Shown here: positions 9,701 to 14,875 of the stretch, in pieces
Layout of the letters: every line of letters starts with the position of its first letter
Numbering within the stretch: position 1 is the first letter of the stretch
Assembly (NCBI RefSeq): GCF_963677125.1
Contig: NZ_OY781882.1
Coordinates: 5,540,501-5,604,500 of the forward strand
Direction: 5' to 3'
Length of the DNA stretch: 64,000 nt
Origin: an uncultured Desulfobacter sp.
GTDB lineage: Bacteria; Desulfobacterota; Desulfobacteria; Desulfobacterales; Desulfobacteraceae
Position numbers and translations under genes: made by a program
The notes under the pieces: model-generated
What the model was told of the DNA's origin: nothing
The model's database searches: none
Seen by the model: the letters and a program-made list of their open reading frames with translations, nothing else

Positions 9701-12450
9701 CGGATTTGGGCATTGATACGGTCAAGCAGGTGGAAACCTTCGGCAAGATCACCAAAGCATACGGCCTGTCCGTTCCCGAGGATATTAATCTGTCTGAATT
9801 GAACACCATCAGTAAAATCAGTGAATATATACAGACACAGATCGGTGGAACGGGAAGCAATACTGCCGATACGGCACCGGCAACGTCAAGCGTCCAGACA
9901 ACTGAAACGGAAAGTTCCGGGCAGTCAACCCAAACTTCGGATTCTTCTGAGGATACCGGCATTCAAAGCTATTCCTTTGGATTGCGTAAATTGCCCAACC
10001 CTGTATCCGACACATCCGGTTTAGACGGTCAAACTTATTTGATCACCATGGACAACCAGGGCTTTGGCCGGGCTGTGGCAGAGTTGATTAAAGAAAACAA
10101 AGGCCGGGTCATCAGTGTGGGCACCAATGAACAGGATGATTACACCGTTGATTTGAACGCCCTTGAAAACGCCGAAGATACGATCTCCCGGATCAAGGCG
10201 GACCATGAAGGAATTTCAGGCGTATTTTTTCTTCATCCCCTGGATTTTGCCATGAATTCCGGTGAGAACCTGGCAGCTGAGAGCGCATCCGTTAAATTTT
10301 TGTTCCTGCTGTGCAAAGCCCTTGGCAGCCAATTGGACGAAGCTTGTGGCCGCCTGGCTGCCGTATCTGTCCAGTCTGCCCTGGCCCGTTTCAAGGAACC
10401 GGCACCGGATCAGATCATCCCTGTTTTCAGCGGTATTTCAGGGTTGCTGAAAACCGTATCCAAGGAGTACCCGCAAACAGGGGTAAAAGTGGTGGAGTTC
10501 ATGGATAAGGATGAGCTTGGTGATATGGCCCAGGCTGCCGCCACATTCATGGACGAAGTGTTCAGCACCTGCACCCGCCGGGAGGTTGGCATTGAAAAGG
10601 GTGTAAGATTCGGTATCCGGGCAAAGACCGGCAGTTCAAAAGAATCGGATTCCTCAATCATTAAAGATTCCGACACACTGCTGGTTACAGGCGGTGCTGC
10701 AGGCATCACCTATGAACTGCTCAAATCAGTTACCCGGACGGATATGCACCTGGTTATCCTAGGGCGCAGCAAAGTGGAAGATGAATTGGAGATTCCCGTA
10801 ACTGATGCCATGGATGACACACAGATCATGGCCGCGCTTAAATCCATACATCCGGAGGCCAAACCCGTTGAGCTCAAGAACAGAACCGCCGGTTTGCGGC
10901 GGGTGCTTACAGCCCGGGAGAATCTGGCCCAGCTGCGCTCCCAGGTCAAGGCCGTGGAGTACCATGCCGTGGATGTCACCGATCCTGACGCCGTTTTGAA
11001 TGCTGTCAAGCAATATGATCCCATTGACGGGGTGATTCATGCTGCAGGTGTGGACCGAAGTATCATGATTGAAAAGAAATCTCTGGATGATTTCAATCTG
11101 GTTTTTGATACCAAGGTCAAGGGGTTGGCCAATGTGCTGGCAGCCATTGAAAACAAAAATTGCCGGTATCTCATTGGTTTTTCCTCCATCACAGCCAGAT
11201 TCGGAAATGAAGCCCAGTCCGACTATACTGCAGGAAACGACATGATGGGCGCCATGATTCAGGATTGTGCCTTTAAAACACCGGAAATGACATACAAGGT
11301 GTTTGACTGGACTGCCTGGGCCGAAATCGGCATGGCTGCCCAGGGCACCATTGAGGCCGTGCTAAAGGAAAAAGGCATTGCCTTTCTCCCGGTAGCCCAA
11401 GGTGTTCGCTTTTTCAAAGAAGAGCTGCTCAATCCAGCCGGCAATGAAGTGCTGATTGGTGCGCCCCCTCAAAACAATCCTGCCGCGTTTGACCCGGACG
11501 GCCTGCTTGCCATCGGTCCTTTTCTGGATATCGTGGAAACGGATGCCGACCGGGACAAGCTGAAATTCAAACGCCTTCTGGAAGCGGACAGGGATCTGTT
11601 TCTTTTCGACCATGCCAGAAAAGGTGTGCCTTTGTTTTTAGGCGCAACCGGTCTGGAAACCATGGCTGAAGCGGCTCTGGAATACAGCGGCGGCCAGGGA
11701 CATGTCCTTGAGGTCAGTGATTTTAAAATCCCCTATGGTATAAAATTGCTCAAGAACCGGCCAAAAGACATTGAGGTTTATGCCGGCAAAAATGCGGACG
11801 GATCTATCGCAACTGAGATCCACTCTGTATTTACTCCTCCGGGAGGCAAGGCGCCTGTTCAAGACACCCTGCATTACCAGGCTAAAGTTAAAATCGGTAC
11901 GGATTTGCCTGCCTTTGATGAGATATCCGTACCGGAGATGTCCGAATTTAAGGTGGATGCCCAGTGGCAGGAACAGATTTACCATCCGGACCGTCTGTTC
12001 ATGGACGGGCTGTTCCGCTCCGTGGATCAGTTGGCTCTCCTGGACGAGGAAAGCCTGGTCACCGTGGTTCAATGGCGTCCCGGCCGTGAATTTTTCAAAG
12101 GCCAGGTTTATCCTGAATTTGCCACCCCCGTGGTGATCATGGATGCCATATTCCAGACCGGCGGCATACTGGAATTTTTCACAAGTACAGATGTGATGCT
12201 GCCCTATACCATCCGCAAAGCATCATTTGCCGGGACGGTATTGCCAAATACGCCTTACTTCTGCGTTACTCGGCGTCTGGCCCAGGGCGATGACACCAAA
12301 ACCTATCATATGCAGTTGGCTGATCTTTCAGGCCGTGTGATCATTGACGTCCAGGATTTTGAAATGGTCCGGGTGGATCGCCTGGCCGAAGACGAACTGC
12401 CTGATATGTCCAAGATCAAGCCGGCAGGAAAAAGCCTTGTAGCTGGATAA
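736..12450 (+). CDS. Single-chain fatty-acid/polyketide megasynthase (PfaA/PfaD-like), 3,904 aa
   Basis: The gene starts at GTG 736 behind AAGGAG. Domains in order are: NMO-like TIM barrel 1 (about 1-330, GREAGGRAS, HGGVGF); NMO-like barrel 2 (about 330-590, GNEAGGHIG, LFAGGI), the PfaD-type enoylreductase candidate; KS1 (695-1160; C905, H1041, H1077); KS2 (1178-1625; C1383 kept but both catalytic histidines replaced by F1516 and Y1550); AT (1655-1960; GHSVGE, S1747); KS3 (2060-2590; C2311, H2459, H2499); four ACPs (about 2656-3034); a KR with pseudo-half (3090-3530; GGAAGI, S3484, Y3497); and a double-hotdog DH (3590-3880; H3626, D3803). All activities for a full reductive cycle except a release domain sit on one chain. 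Every ACP has Thr where Ser normally takes phosphopantetheine. No separate pfaB, pfaC or pfaD is nearby. The product (long-chain or polyunsaturated lipid, hydrocarbon) cannot be told from the sequence. Confidence 0.85.
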   Translation: MLNRILTTRLPLLAYHPPKTYDLDFFKNIWLSGAMPVLDTEFISASKLSDQLKQLKNQNLRHGIRIYSEDEETWAYFEQHPADLPECVIVAYHNPDSLIKHKQVNAQILMMEIYDPGLESILKKINPHGIILKGREAGGRASSASSFMLSQYYAQKSDIPYFVHGGVGFHTAPGFFAAGAAGLVLDAQLYLAQDAPVSMAFKEALGKMEETDTVILDGDGNTQHRVFAKPGTKIVRDLIKKISIKKAEGQSLDFIRTEIEQNMASLGEDNDAPMQSLFYLGQDAFFARHFAKRGSGLKEMIRALFTCVGQALNAVEQFDPLTENTALAKEHGTRYPITQGPMANISDNKEFAKAVYDNGALPFFALGSLPIEIADGILPEKSDELPAFGAGMIGIKAFNPTLDHHLSLIKTKKTPFALFAGGIPSQINELEACGTRAYLHTPMPGVLKNAFEKGTRRFILEGNEAGGHIGSLSSAVLWELSIEALLDMHADQSLDDVSVLFAGGIISSVGSHFVSAMTALLAKQGLKIGIQLGTAYLFTKEIVETGALTPVYQQVVQEHTCTTIIGSTVGLNCRTADTTFAGQMMKNEHCRLADGAMNLGERKSAFEKDNLGSLLISAKGKTPDFSYQNNGQWVIYTDEEQRESGNFMTGEGLLFFEEQTTIAQIHEKLFLTKDPMIARLNALEVLTSADGQINDDIAVVGMGCVFPDAHDTDTFWQNIINKKYSIGKVPDNRWEESLYYDPDPKATDKSYTQVAGLVNDFQFDNERFGYTPAKASKLSRSQQMLLHAAYQSVENAKLLTDDNRIAAKVQDRTAVVVATCLGNELASDLHFKYFFPEVKQYLRNTPEFKALSEAEQKKIIDELRTKMSQGSLYEPVHGVTLNMEAARIAYHLGITGINYVVDAACATSLAAIECAIHELLSGAHDMVIAGGVNTNLTPESFVGFCKMGTLSANGSFPFDERADGFVLGEGAGVLVLKRLKDAIREKDPILGVIKGIASASDGKGKGIAAPDKEGQKLAFQRCHENVKTKFSPGMVQFIEAHGTGTKVGDAVEMETLCQVYDQEASIGVSSIKSQIGHLLGAAGMAGMIKTLLALNHQTLPPNGSFEKLSPKIDMADKALFVLGDPKPWDAPANGPRMAAVSSYGFGGINYHTVVSEFNAADATLSRKIFADLDHDPNDDRIVFAGMGVVLPKARNKELFWDAMVSGQKAYQPMPAERLPNDCYAEEDENSGFRLPMMKNGIVDDFMLDPKTFKIPPSAMTYMDRAQLFGLDAAGQALEHAGLQDKLTPGNKIGAILGTISGTRNVESIIRTRIPLLLRMIRSISEVDANTLSAIADHVSDQLIEKYPAMTGDSIPGMLSNIVSARISKHYNTQGTNFVVDASCASATMALYLAVKNLRAGHLDAVLTGGVDTNLYPGVLLAFKRLGILAEHEPSLFDTNANGYVMGEGAACLVATTYKYAKQNDMPILGELKCLNMAASAPEHLLSPSENKYEKVIATDTGAFKTRKSDLAYLDVFGVSHPFLDLIEKQAIEKSLNHPLAYGNVKTEFGYFKAANPAVVMSRLLMMSDKGMLLPTHGYKPDSTLIEKDSLLHPVKEMTPLADGALLGADVNGIGGNHAHVVIGRLPRFLRSRDTAVSVEQPAITLGTWPDMVRTDAVTALLSGQGAQSAGMLKSLYETVPEIKALMDQGDAIFRERRGASLLDIMNAGGSPLNQTENTQPAIFLSTAAIYNALQLKGFEPDFYIGHSVGEYSALYCAGLVDFTTGMNLVISRSDFMARAAGENPGGIMVVFDGEKAAQEMIDNSGVTDIWLVNKNSEKQTAIAGTTQGIDLFCDYLKEKDIFHKKLALSAPFHTPLLEPAAANMAKTLETVQFNLKNAHKIISNLTAKPYPADEQMIRTHLARQIVSPVEFVESVKGVYAQGSKRFIEIGPGRLLCNLLKNISIDNPESMPTADAKKGELDCFNLAAERFITPKAPAVDQASESAPLDLMNFEPKDLNNKDVKYQGLEKTDAPKEPMNNDLSFNTFLEQNKTLVQDILRREYQTFQQKNALAAVEHLGLYTGPVCIAGVSVGLPGKGHQVFNDKNFDRILAGNNFIEPLTQEEKHKIVDMNITRVYKQPNGNARFVDIVRTQDVIQLAGKLGYFDLSTEYGISRKFDLVDELAMAAGLEALKDAHIPLVQGYKKTSTGSSIPDALVLPKEMQDTTGVIMTGIFPGFETLLHHLNAYYYNKFYVKPYEELENIYYHLMENLSDREMKDVITDWFFKIRERRKVYGQYKFERNILFDIVSLGGAHFAQLIRAKGPNIHLSGACASTTQAIGVAQDWIRNDRCERVIVIGGEAATSEAQMAWVGSGFLAMGAATSKEVVSDAAKPFDEDRNGTILGSGAVGVVVERQDTLQRRGLSGQAKILGSYIGNSAFHPSRIDVHHLAGELSKFVGRVEKQNDISRRDMAKQLVFMSHETFTPARGGSASAEVEALKGAFPNDYKQIAITNTKGYTGHTLGAGVEDAILVKGLQKKTFPPVANLDNVPAEFSDLNFTQSGHGDYRYGLHFSAGFGSHFAFLMVDRIQEGDVENNPVYHEWLARITGSPDPMLGIVNKTLCVLPKEKQAETTAPEKVAQKEMSAAGNDAPASQPSKVEEAPKQPAQPADSAGSTDVLGQITDLIANQTGYTHDMLEPDLDLEADLGIDTVKQVETFGKITKSFGLTVPEDISLSELNTIRKIAEYIGSRIETTDTPAQPDAGTPAQEVTAASGSGPDVMKEITALIAEQTGYTLDMLEPDLDLEADLGIDTVKQVETFGKITKSFGLSVPEDISLSELNTIRKIAEYIGSRIETTDTPAQPDAGAPAQAPTPASGSGPDIIDDITALIAEQTGYTPDMLEPDLDLEADLGIDTVKQVETFGKITKSFGLTVPEDISLSELNTIRKIAEYIGSRIQAEGSPEQTESDTAPPATQADTDSGSDITGEITAMIAEQTGYTQDMLEPDLDLEADLGIDTVKQVETFGKITKAYGLSVPEDINLSELNTISKISEYIQTQIGGTGSNTADTAPATSSVQTTETESSGQSTQTSDSSEDTGIQSYSFGLRKLPNPVSDTSGLDGQTYLITMDNQGFGRAVAELIKENKGRVISVGTNEQDDYTVDLNALENAEDTISRIKADHEGISGVFFLHPLDFAMNSGENLAAESASVKFLFLLCKALGSQLDEACGRLAAVSVQSALARFKEPAPDQIIPVFSGISGLLKTVSKEYPQTGVKVVEFMDKDELGDMAQAAATFMDEVFSTCTRREVGIEKGVRFGIRAKTGSSKESDSSIIKDSDTLLVTGGAAGITYELLKSVTRTDMHLVILGRSKVEDELEIPVTDAMDDTQIMAALKSIHPEAKPVELKNRTAGLRRVLTARENLAQLRSQVKAVEYHAVDVTDPDAVLNAVKQYDPIDGVIHAAGVDRSIMIEKKSLDDFNLVFDTKVKGLANVLAAIENKNCRYLIGFSSITARFGNEAQSDYTAGNDMMGAMIQDCAFKTPEMTYKVFDWTAWAEIGMAAQGTIEAVLKEKGIAFLPVAQGVRFFKEELLNPAGNEVLIGAPPQNNPAAFDPDGLLAIGPFLDIVETDADRDKLKFKRLLEADRDLFLFDHARKGVPLFLGATGLETMAEAALEYSGGQGHVLEVSDFKIPYGIKLLKNRPKDIEVYAGKNADGSIATEIHSVFTPPGGKAPVQDTLHYQAKVKIGTDLPAFDEISVPEMSEFKVDAQWQEQIYHPDRLFMDGLFRSVDQLALLDEESLVTVVQWRPGREFFKGQVYPEFATPVVIMDAIFQTGGILEFFTSTDVMLPYTIRKASFAGTVLPNTPYFCVTRRLAQGDDTKTYHMQLADLSGRVIIDVQDFEMVRVDRLAEDELPDMSKIKPAGKSLVAG
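8701..9836 (+). repeat. Four tandem ACP-coding repeats with an exact 306-base period
   Basis: Four near-identical ACP units follow each other. The attachment-site threonines are T2689, T2791, T2893 and T2995, exactly 102 codons apart each time. The core LGIDTVKQVETFGKITK is the same in units 1-3 and differs only at its end in unit 4. The Pro/Ala/Ser/Thr-rich linkers are also nearly copied between units 1 and 2 and units 2 and 3. This suggests recent unit amplification or gene conversion. The repeats are coding and in frame. Confidence 0.9.
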
Positions 12451-13170
12451 ATGGAATGCATAAACCTGCTGTTCCGTGAACAAGGCATTGATTTTTGCCT
12501 TGTTCACATTCCCTCAATGCTCGACGCGTTATTACCCCAAATCGTCGGGCCTGGTTACCAGACCAGGCCCGGCTGTCAATTCCTTCAAGACCAGTTTGCA
12601 CAACCTGTGCTTTCCTCAGCTGAACTGAACGGCTTAAATCAATTATTTGCCCTGAAAAAGCAGGTGGAACGTTTGGCCGGACGATGGGCGGTAAAAAATC
12701 TTGTCATGCAGGAGACAAATTTGTCCCTGGCTGCCATTGAGATTCATAATGACCCATCCGGGGCGCCCGTCCTGGCCCCCGCTTTTAATTATGCCATATC
12801 CATTTCACATTCAGGTGATTACGCTTTGGCTGCCTTGTGTAAAAAAGCCGATGCCATCGGCGTTGATATGGAGACTATAATCCCTGTGGATATCCCGGCC
12901 CTTCTGCACGCCGGATTTTCTAATAATGAGCAAAACGCATACGCCGGAGCAGACCTTGAAACCATCCTTAAAGTCTGGACCATCAAAGAAGCTTTGCTAA
13001 AATACCGGCGCACCGGGTTAAAAAATTCTGCAAAACAAATTGAGTGGCTCAATGACACCTTGTATGAAAATCATGCTCTTGTTGATGGCGTCCTCGTGAA
13101 ATCATACCAGCGGGATAAGATTGTATTTTCGGTGGTTTTCCCAAATCTAAAAGCGACCGGTATGGGATAA
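12451..13170 (+). CDS. 4'-phosphopantetheinyl transferase (Sfp/HetI type)
   Basis: This 239-residue protein should transfer the phosphopantetheine arm of CoA onto the carrier domains of the megasynthase. The two signature motifs are present: IGVDMETI, and WTIKEALLK about 45 residues later (W-x-x-K-E-A-x-x-K). They supply the Mg-binding Asp and Glu and the catalytic Lys of the Sfp family. ISISHSGDYALAAL before the first motif is also typical. The ATG follows the megasynthase TAA without a single intervening base, so the two are almost certainly co-transcribed and translationally coupled. The 3' end overlaps the convergent Crp/Fnr gene by 24 bases. If the Thr carrier sites of the synthase are really modified, this is the enzyme that would have to do it. 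Confidence 0.9.
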   Translation: MECINLLFREQGIDFCLVHIPSMLDALLPQIVGPGYQTRPGCQFLQDQFAQPVLSSAELNGLNQLFALKKQVERLAGRWAVKNLVMQETNLSLAAIEIHNDPSGAPVLAPAFNYAISISHSGDYALAALCKKADAIGVDMETIIPVDIPALLHAGFSNNEQNAYAGADLETILKVWTIKEALLKYRRTGLKNSAKQIEWLNDTLYENHALVDGVLVKSYQRDKIVFSVVFPNLKATGMG

Positions 13171-13788
13171 TGCTTCAAGACCCTGATGGTCTATAATCAA
13201 GATTGTTTTCCCATCGGTTTTGATAAATCCGGCCTGTTCGATTTTTTTTAATCCACGGGAAATGGTTTCAGGGGTTGTGCCGATGAGGCTTGCCAGCTGA
13301 ACCTTGGAAACAGGCAACACCACATTGGCTGCCGGTCCATGACTTTTTTGCATGGTTGTCTTTTGTGAGCCTCCTGACTCTTCTTGGGCCAGTGTCAGGA
13401 TGTAGGCTGCCAGCCTGGCCGGTACTTCCTTGAGACTTAAATTTTCAATTTGAACCGTGAATTCCCTTAATCGCCTGGACAGATCCGCCAGCATATTCAT
13501 GGCAAGGGCAGGGGACTTTTCAATTTGTTGGACAAACGCCTCTCTTGGCAAAAAAAGAATGATTGAGGGTTCCAGGGCCGTGGCAGAGGCTGGAAAACTT
13601 TTTCCCTGGAACACCGGAACTTCACCAAATGTATGGCCTGGACCGTATATGTGAAGGATCTGCTCTTTTCCTTCAAAAGACATTTTAAAAACTTTGATTT
13701 TACCTTGGGCCACAATGTAAAATCCTTGGCCTTTGTCTCCTTCCTGGAAGATCAGTTCTCCTTTGTTTATGGTTAATTCATTGGCCAA
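13147..13788 (-). CDS. Crp/Fnr-family regulator, HcpR-like by context
   Basis: The protein has an N-terminal cyclic-nucleotide-binding beta-barrel (GELIFQEGDKGQGFYIVAQG) and a C-terminal winged helix-turn-helix (KVQLASLIGTTPETISRGL, then GFIKTDGKTILII). No cysteine cluster for an Fe-S centre is visible, so this is not a classical FNR. The coordinates use TTG 13788, but the frame stays open upstream to a TGA near 13925 and that extension encodes EQYLHRIPLFSGLTKGQSQTL, which looks like a genuine family N-terminus. The only in-frame upstream starts are CTG (13848), ATT or ATA. An ATA at 13860 sits five bases after a GGAGG, so the true start is probably upstream and non-standard. A perfect FNR-type palindrome lies between it and the divergent Fe-S protein gene. 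In Desulfovibrio-type bacteria HcpR controls hcp and a ferredoxin gene (frdX), which fits but is not proven. Confidence 0.8.
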   Translation of the reverse strand: MANELTINKGELIFQEGDKGQGFYIVAQGKIKVFKMSFEGKEQILHIYGPGHTFGEVPVFQGKSFPASATALEPSIILFLPREAFVQQIEKSPALAMNMLADLSRRLREFTVQIENLSLKEVPARLAAYILTLAQEESGGSQKTTMQKSHGPAANVVLPVSKVQLASLIGTTPETISRGLKKIEQAGFIKTDGKTILIIDHQGLEALSHTGRF

Positions 13789-13913
13789 CTTTGCAAGGGT
13801 TTGGCTTTGGCCTTTTGTCAGTCCTGAAAAAAGGGGAATGCGATGCAGATATTGTTCTATTTTGGCCTCCGGAAATGTTTCTTTAAGCTGGTTGGTTGAT
13901 GTTTTCTGTATAA

Positions 13914-13962
13914 ACGGTCACGGACCGTCCTTGGTCTTTGACCGTGGTTCGGCCCACAACGA
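13914..13962 (-). repeat. Dispersed hairpin repeat, copy A
   Basis: Read on the minus strand this begins GTTGTGGGCCGAACCACGG and continues with AAGACCAAGGACGGTCCGTG. The frame GGGCCGA-x-CC...GACCAAG...CGG-x-CC-x-TG matches the copies at 17095, 21522, 22987, 47245 and 47333. It lies upstream of the Crp/Fnr gene. Confidence 0.55.
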
Positions 13963-14023
13963 ATATTGAAACATCTCTGTGGCTTACAGAGAGTTTCTTA
14001 TAGACGGCAAAAAAAACAATGGC

Positions 14024-14037
14024 TTGATTCAGATCAA
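14024..14037. promoter_or_regulatory. Perfect FNR/HcpR-type palindrome
   Basis: TTGATTCAGATCAA is a perfect match to the TTGAT-N4-ATCAA operator of Crp/Fnr-family regulators. It lies between the divergent Crp/Fnr regulator gene and the Fe-S protein gene. A TATAGT -10 candidate starts 18 bases downstream, so a bound regulator would occupy the -35 area of the rightward promoter. Activation of 14117 by the regulator encoded at 13147 is the simplest reading. Confidence 0.65.
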
Positions 14038-14116
14038 GGTTTTCTTATTTTATCTATAGTAACTTCAAACCAGGATGTAAACTCAATTTAAACTTTGATC
14101 ATGAAAGGGATATCCC

Positions 14117-14854
14117 ATGAAAGTTATCCGCAAAATTATAGAGATAGACGAAGAAAAGTGTGACGGTTGCGGGAATTGCGTACCTTCCTGCGCCGAAGGG
14201 GCCATTCAGATTATTGACGGCAAAGCCAAGGTTATCGGCGATATGTATTGTGATGGACTTGGGGCCTGCCTTGGGGATTGTCCCAAAGGTGCCCTCAAGC
14301 TCATTGAGCGCCAGGCTGACGAATATGATGAACAGGCTGTACACGCACGGCTCGAAAGACAGAAAACAACGACCGGCACTCAAACATCAAAAGGTTGTCC
14401 ATCCCAACAGGTAAAAATTTTTCCCATCTCCCCGGTGCCGGGAATGGGGATGCCCACTGCCGGGTCCACAGGCGATTCAGCTTTAGGGCACTGGCCGGTA
14501 CAGCTCCGCCTGATTCCCAGTTCAGCACCCTTTTTAAAAGACGCAAATTTGCTGATCACAGCCGATTGCGTTCCTGTTGCCGTACCGTCGTTTCATTCAG
14601 ATTATCTCAAAGGCAAGGTTGTAATGCTTGGGTGCCCTAAGTTTGATGATGCAGATCTTTATATTGACAAGCTCTCAGATATTTTTATTCAAAATAATAT
14701 CCAGGGCATCACCATGATGGTCATGGAAGTGCCCTGCTGTTCAAAAATGAAATGGATTGTTGACAGTGCAATGGAAAAAGCAGGTCAAAATATTCCAGTT
14801 CGCCAGGTAACCATTTCAACCACAGGCCGGCCGTTGTCTGAAAATCCTGCTTGA
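14117..14854 (+). CDS. 4Fe-4S ferredoxin-type protein with cysteine-bearing C-terminal domain (FrdX-like)
   Basis: The N-terminus has one canonical cluster motif, CDGCGNCVPSC followed by AEGAI. A second half, CDGLGACLGDCPKGAL, lacks one of the usual closely spaced cysteines. The C-terminal 150 residues form a further domain with conserved-looking cysteines (ADCVPVA, LGCPKFDD, EVPCCSKMKW), which could hold another metal centre or a redox site. Proteins of this build occur in many anaerobes as small electron carriers. In HcpR regulons a ferredoxin of this kind is linked to nitrosative-stress defence; that role is inferred from the FNR-type palindrome upstream and the divergent regulator. No hcp gene lies in the window. 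The gene converges on the Lon gene with a 21-base gap. Confidence 0.75.
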   Translation: MKVIRKIIEIDEEKCDGCGNCVPSCAEGAIQIIDGKAKVIGDMYCDGLGACLGDCPKGALKLIERQADEYDEQAVHARLERQKTTTGTQTSKGCPSQQVKIFPISPVPGMGMPTAGSTGDSALGHWPVQLRLIPSSAPFLKDANLLITADCVPVAVPSFHSDYLKGKVVMLGCPKFDDADLYIDKLSDIFIQNNIQGITMMVMEVPCCSKMKWIVDSAMEKAGQNIPVRQVTISTTGRPLSENPA

Positions 14855-14875
14855 CAGCCATCGCTGAAAGCACAG

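Larger units (their letters stand above)
13789..14116. other. Intergenic region: regulator 5' extension, hairpin repeat, FNR box
   Basis: From left to right this holds the probable N-terminal coding extension of the Crp/Fnr gene (to about 13920), a hairpin-repeat copy (13914-13962), a perfect TTGAT-N4-ATCAA palindrome (14024-14037), a TATAGT -10-like hexamer (14055-14060), and the ribosome site AAAGGGA before ATG 14117. Confidence 0.6.

Noticed and set aside
8698..9840. CRISPR or tandem DNA repeat array
   Set aside because: The 306-base period is coding and in frame; these are ACP domains.
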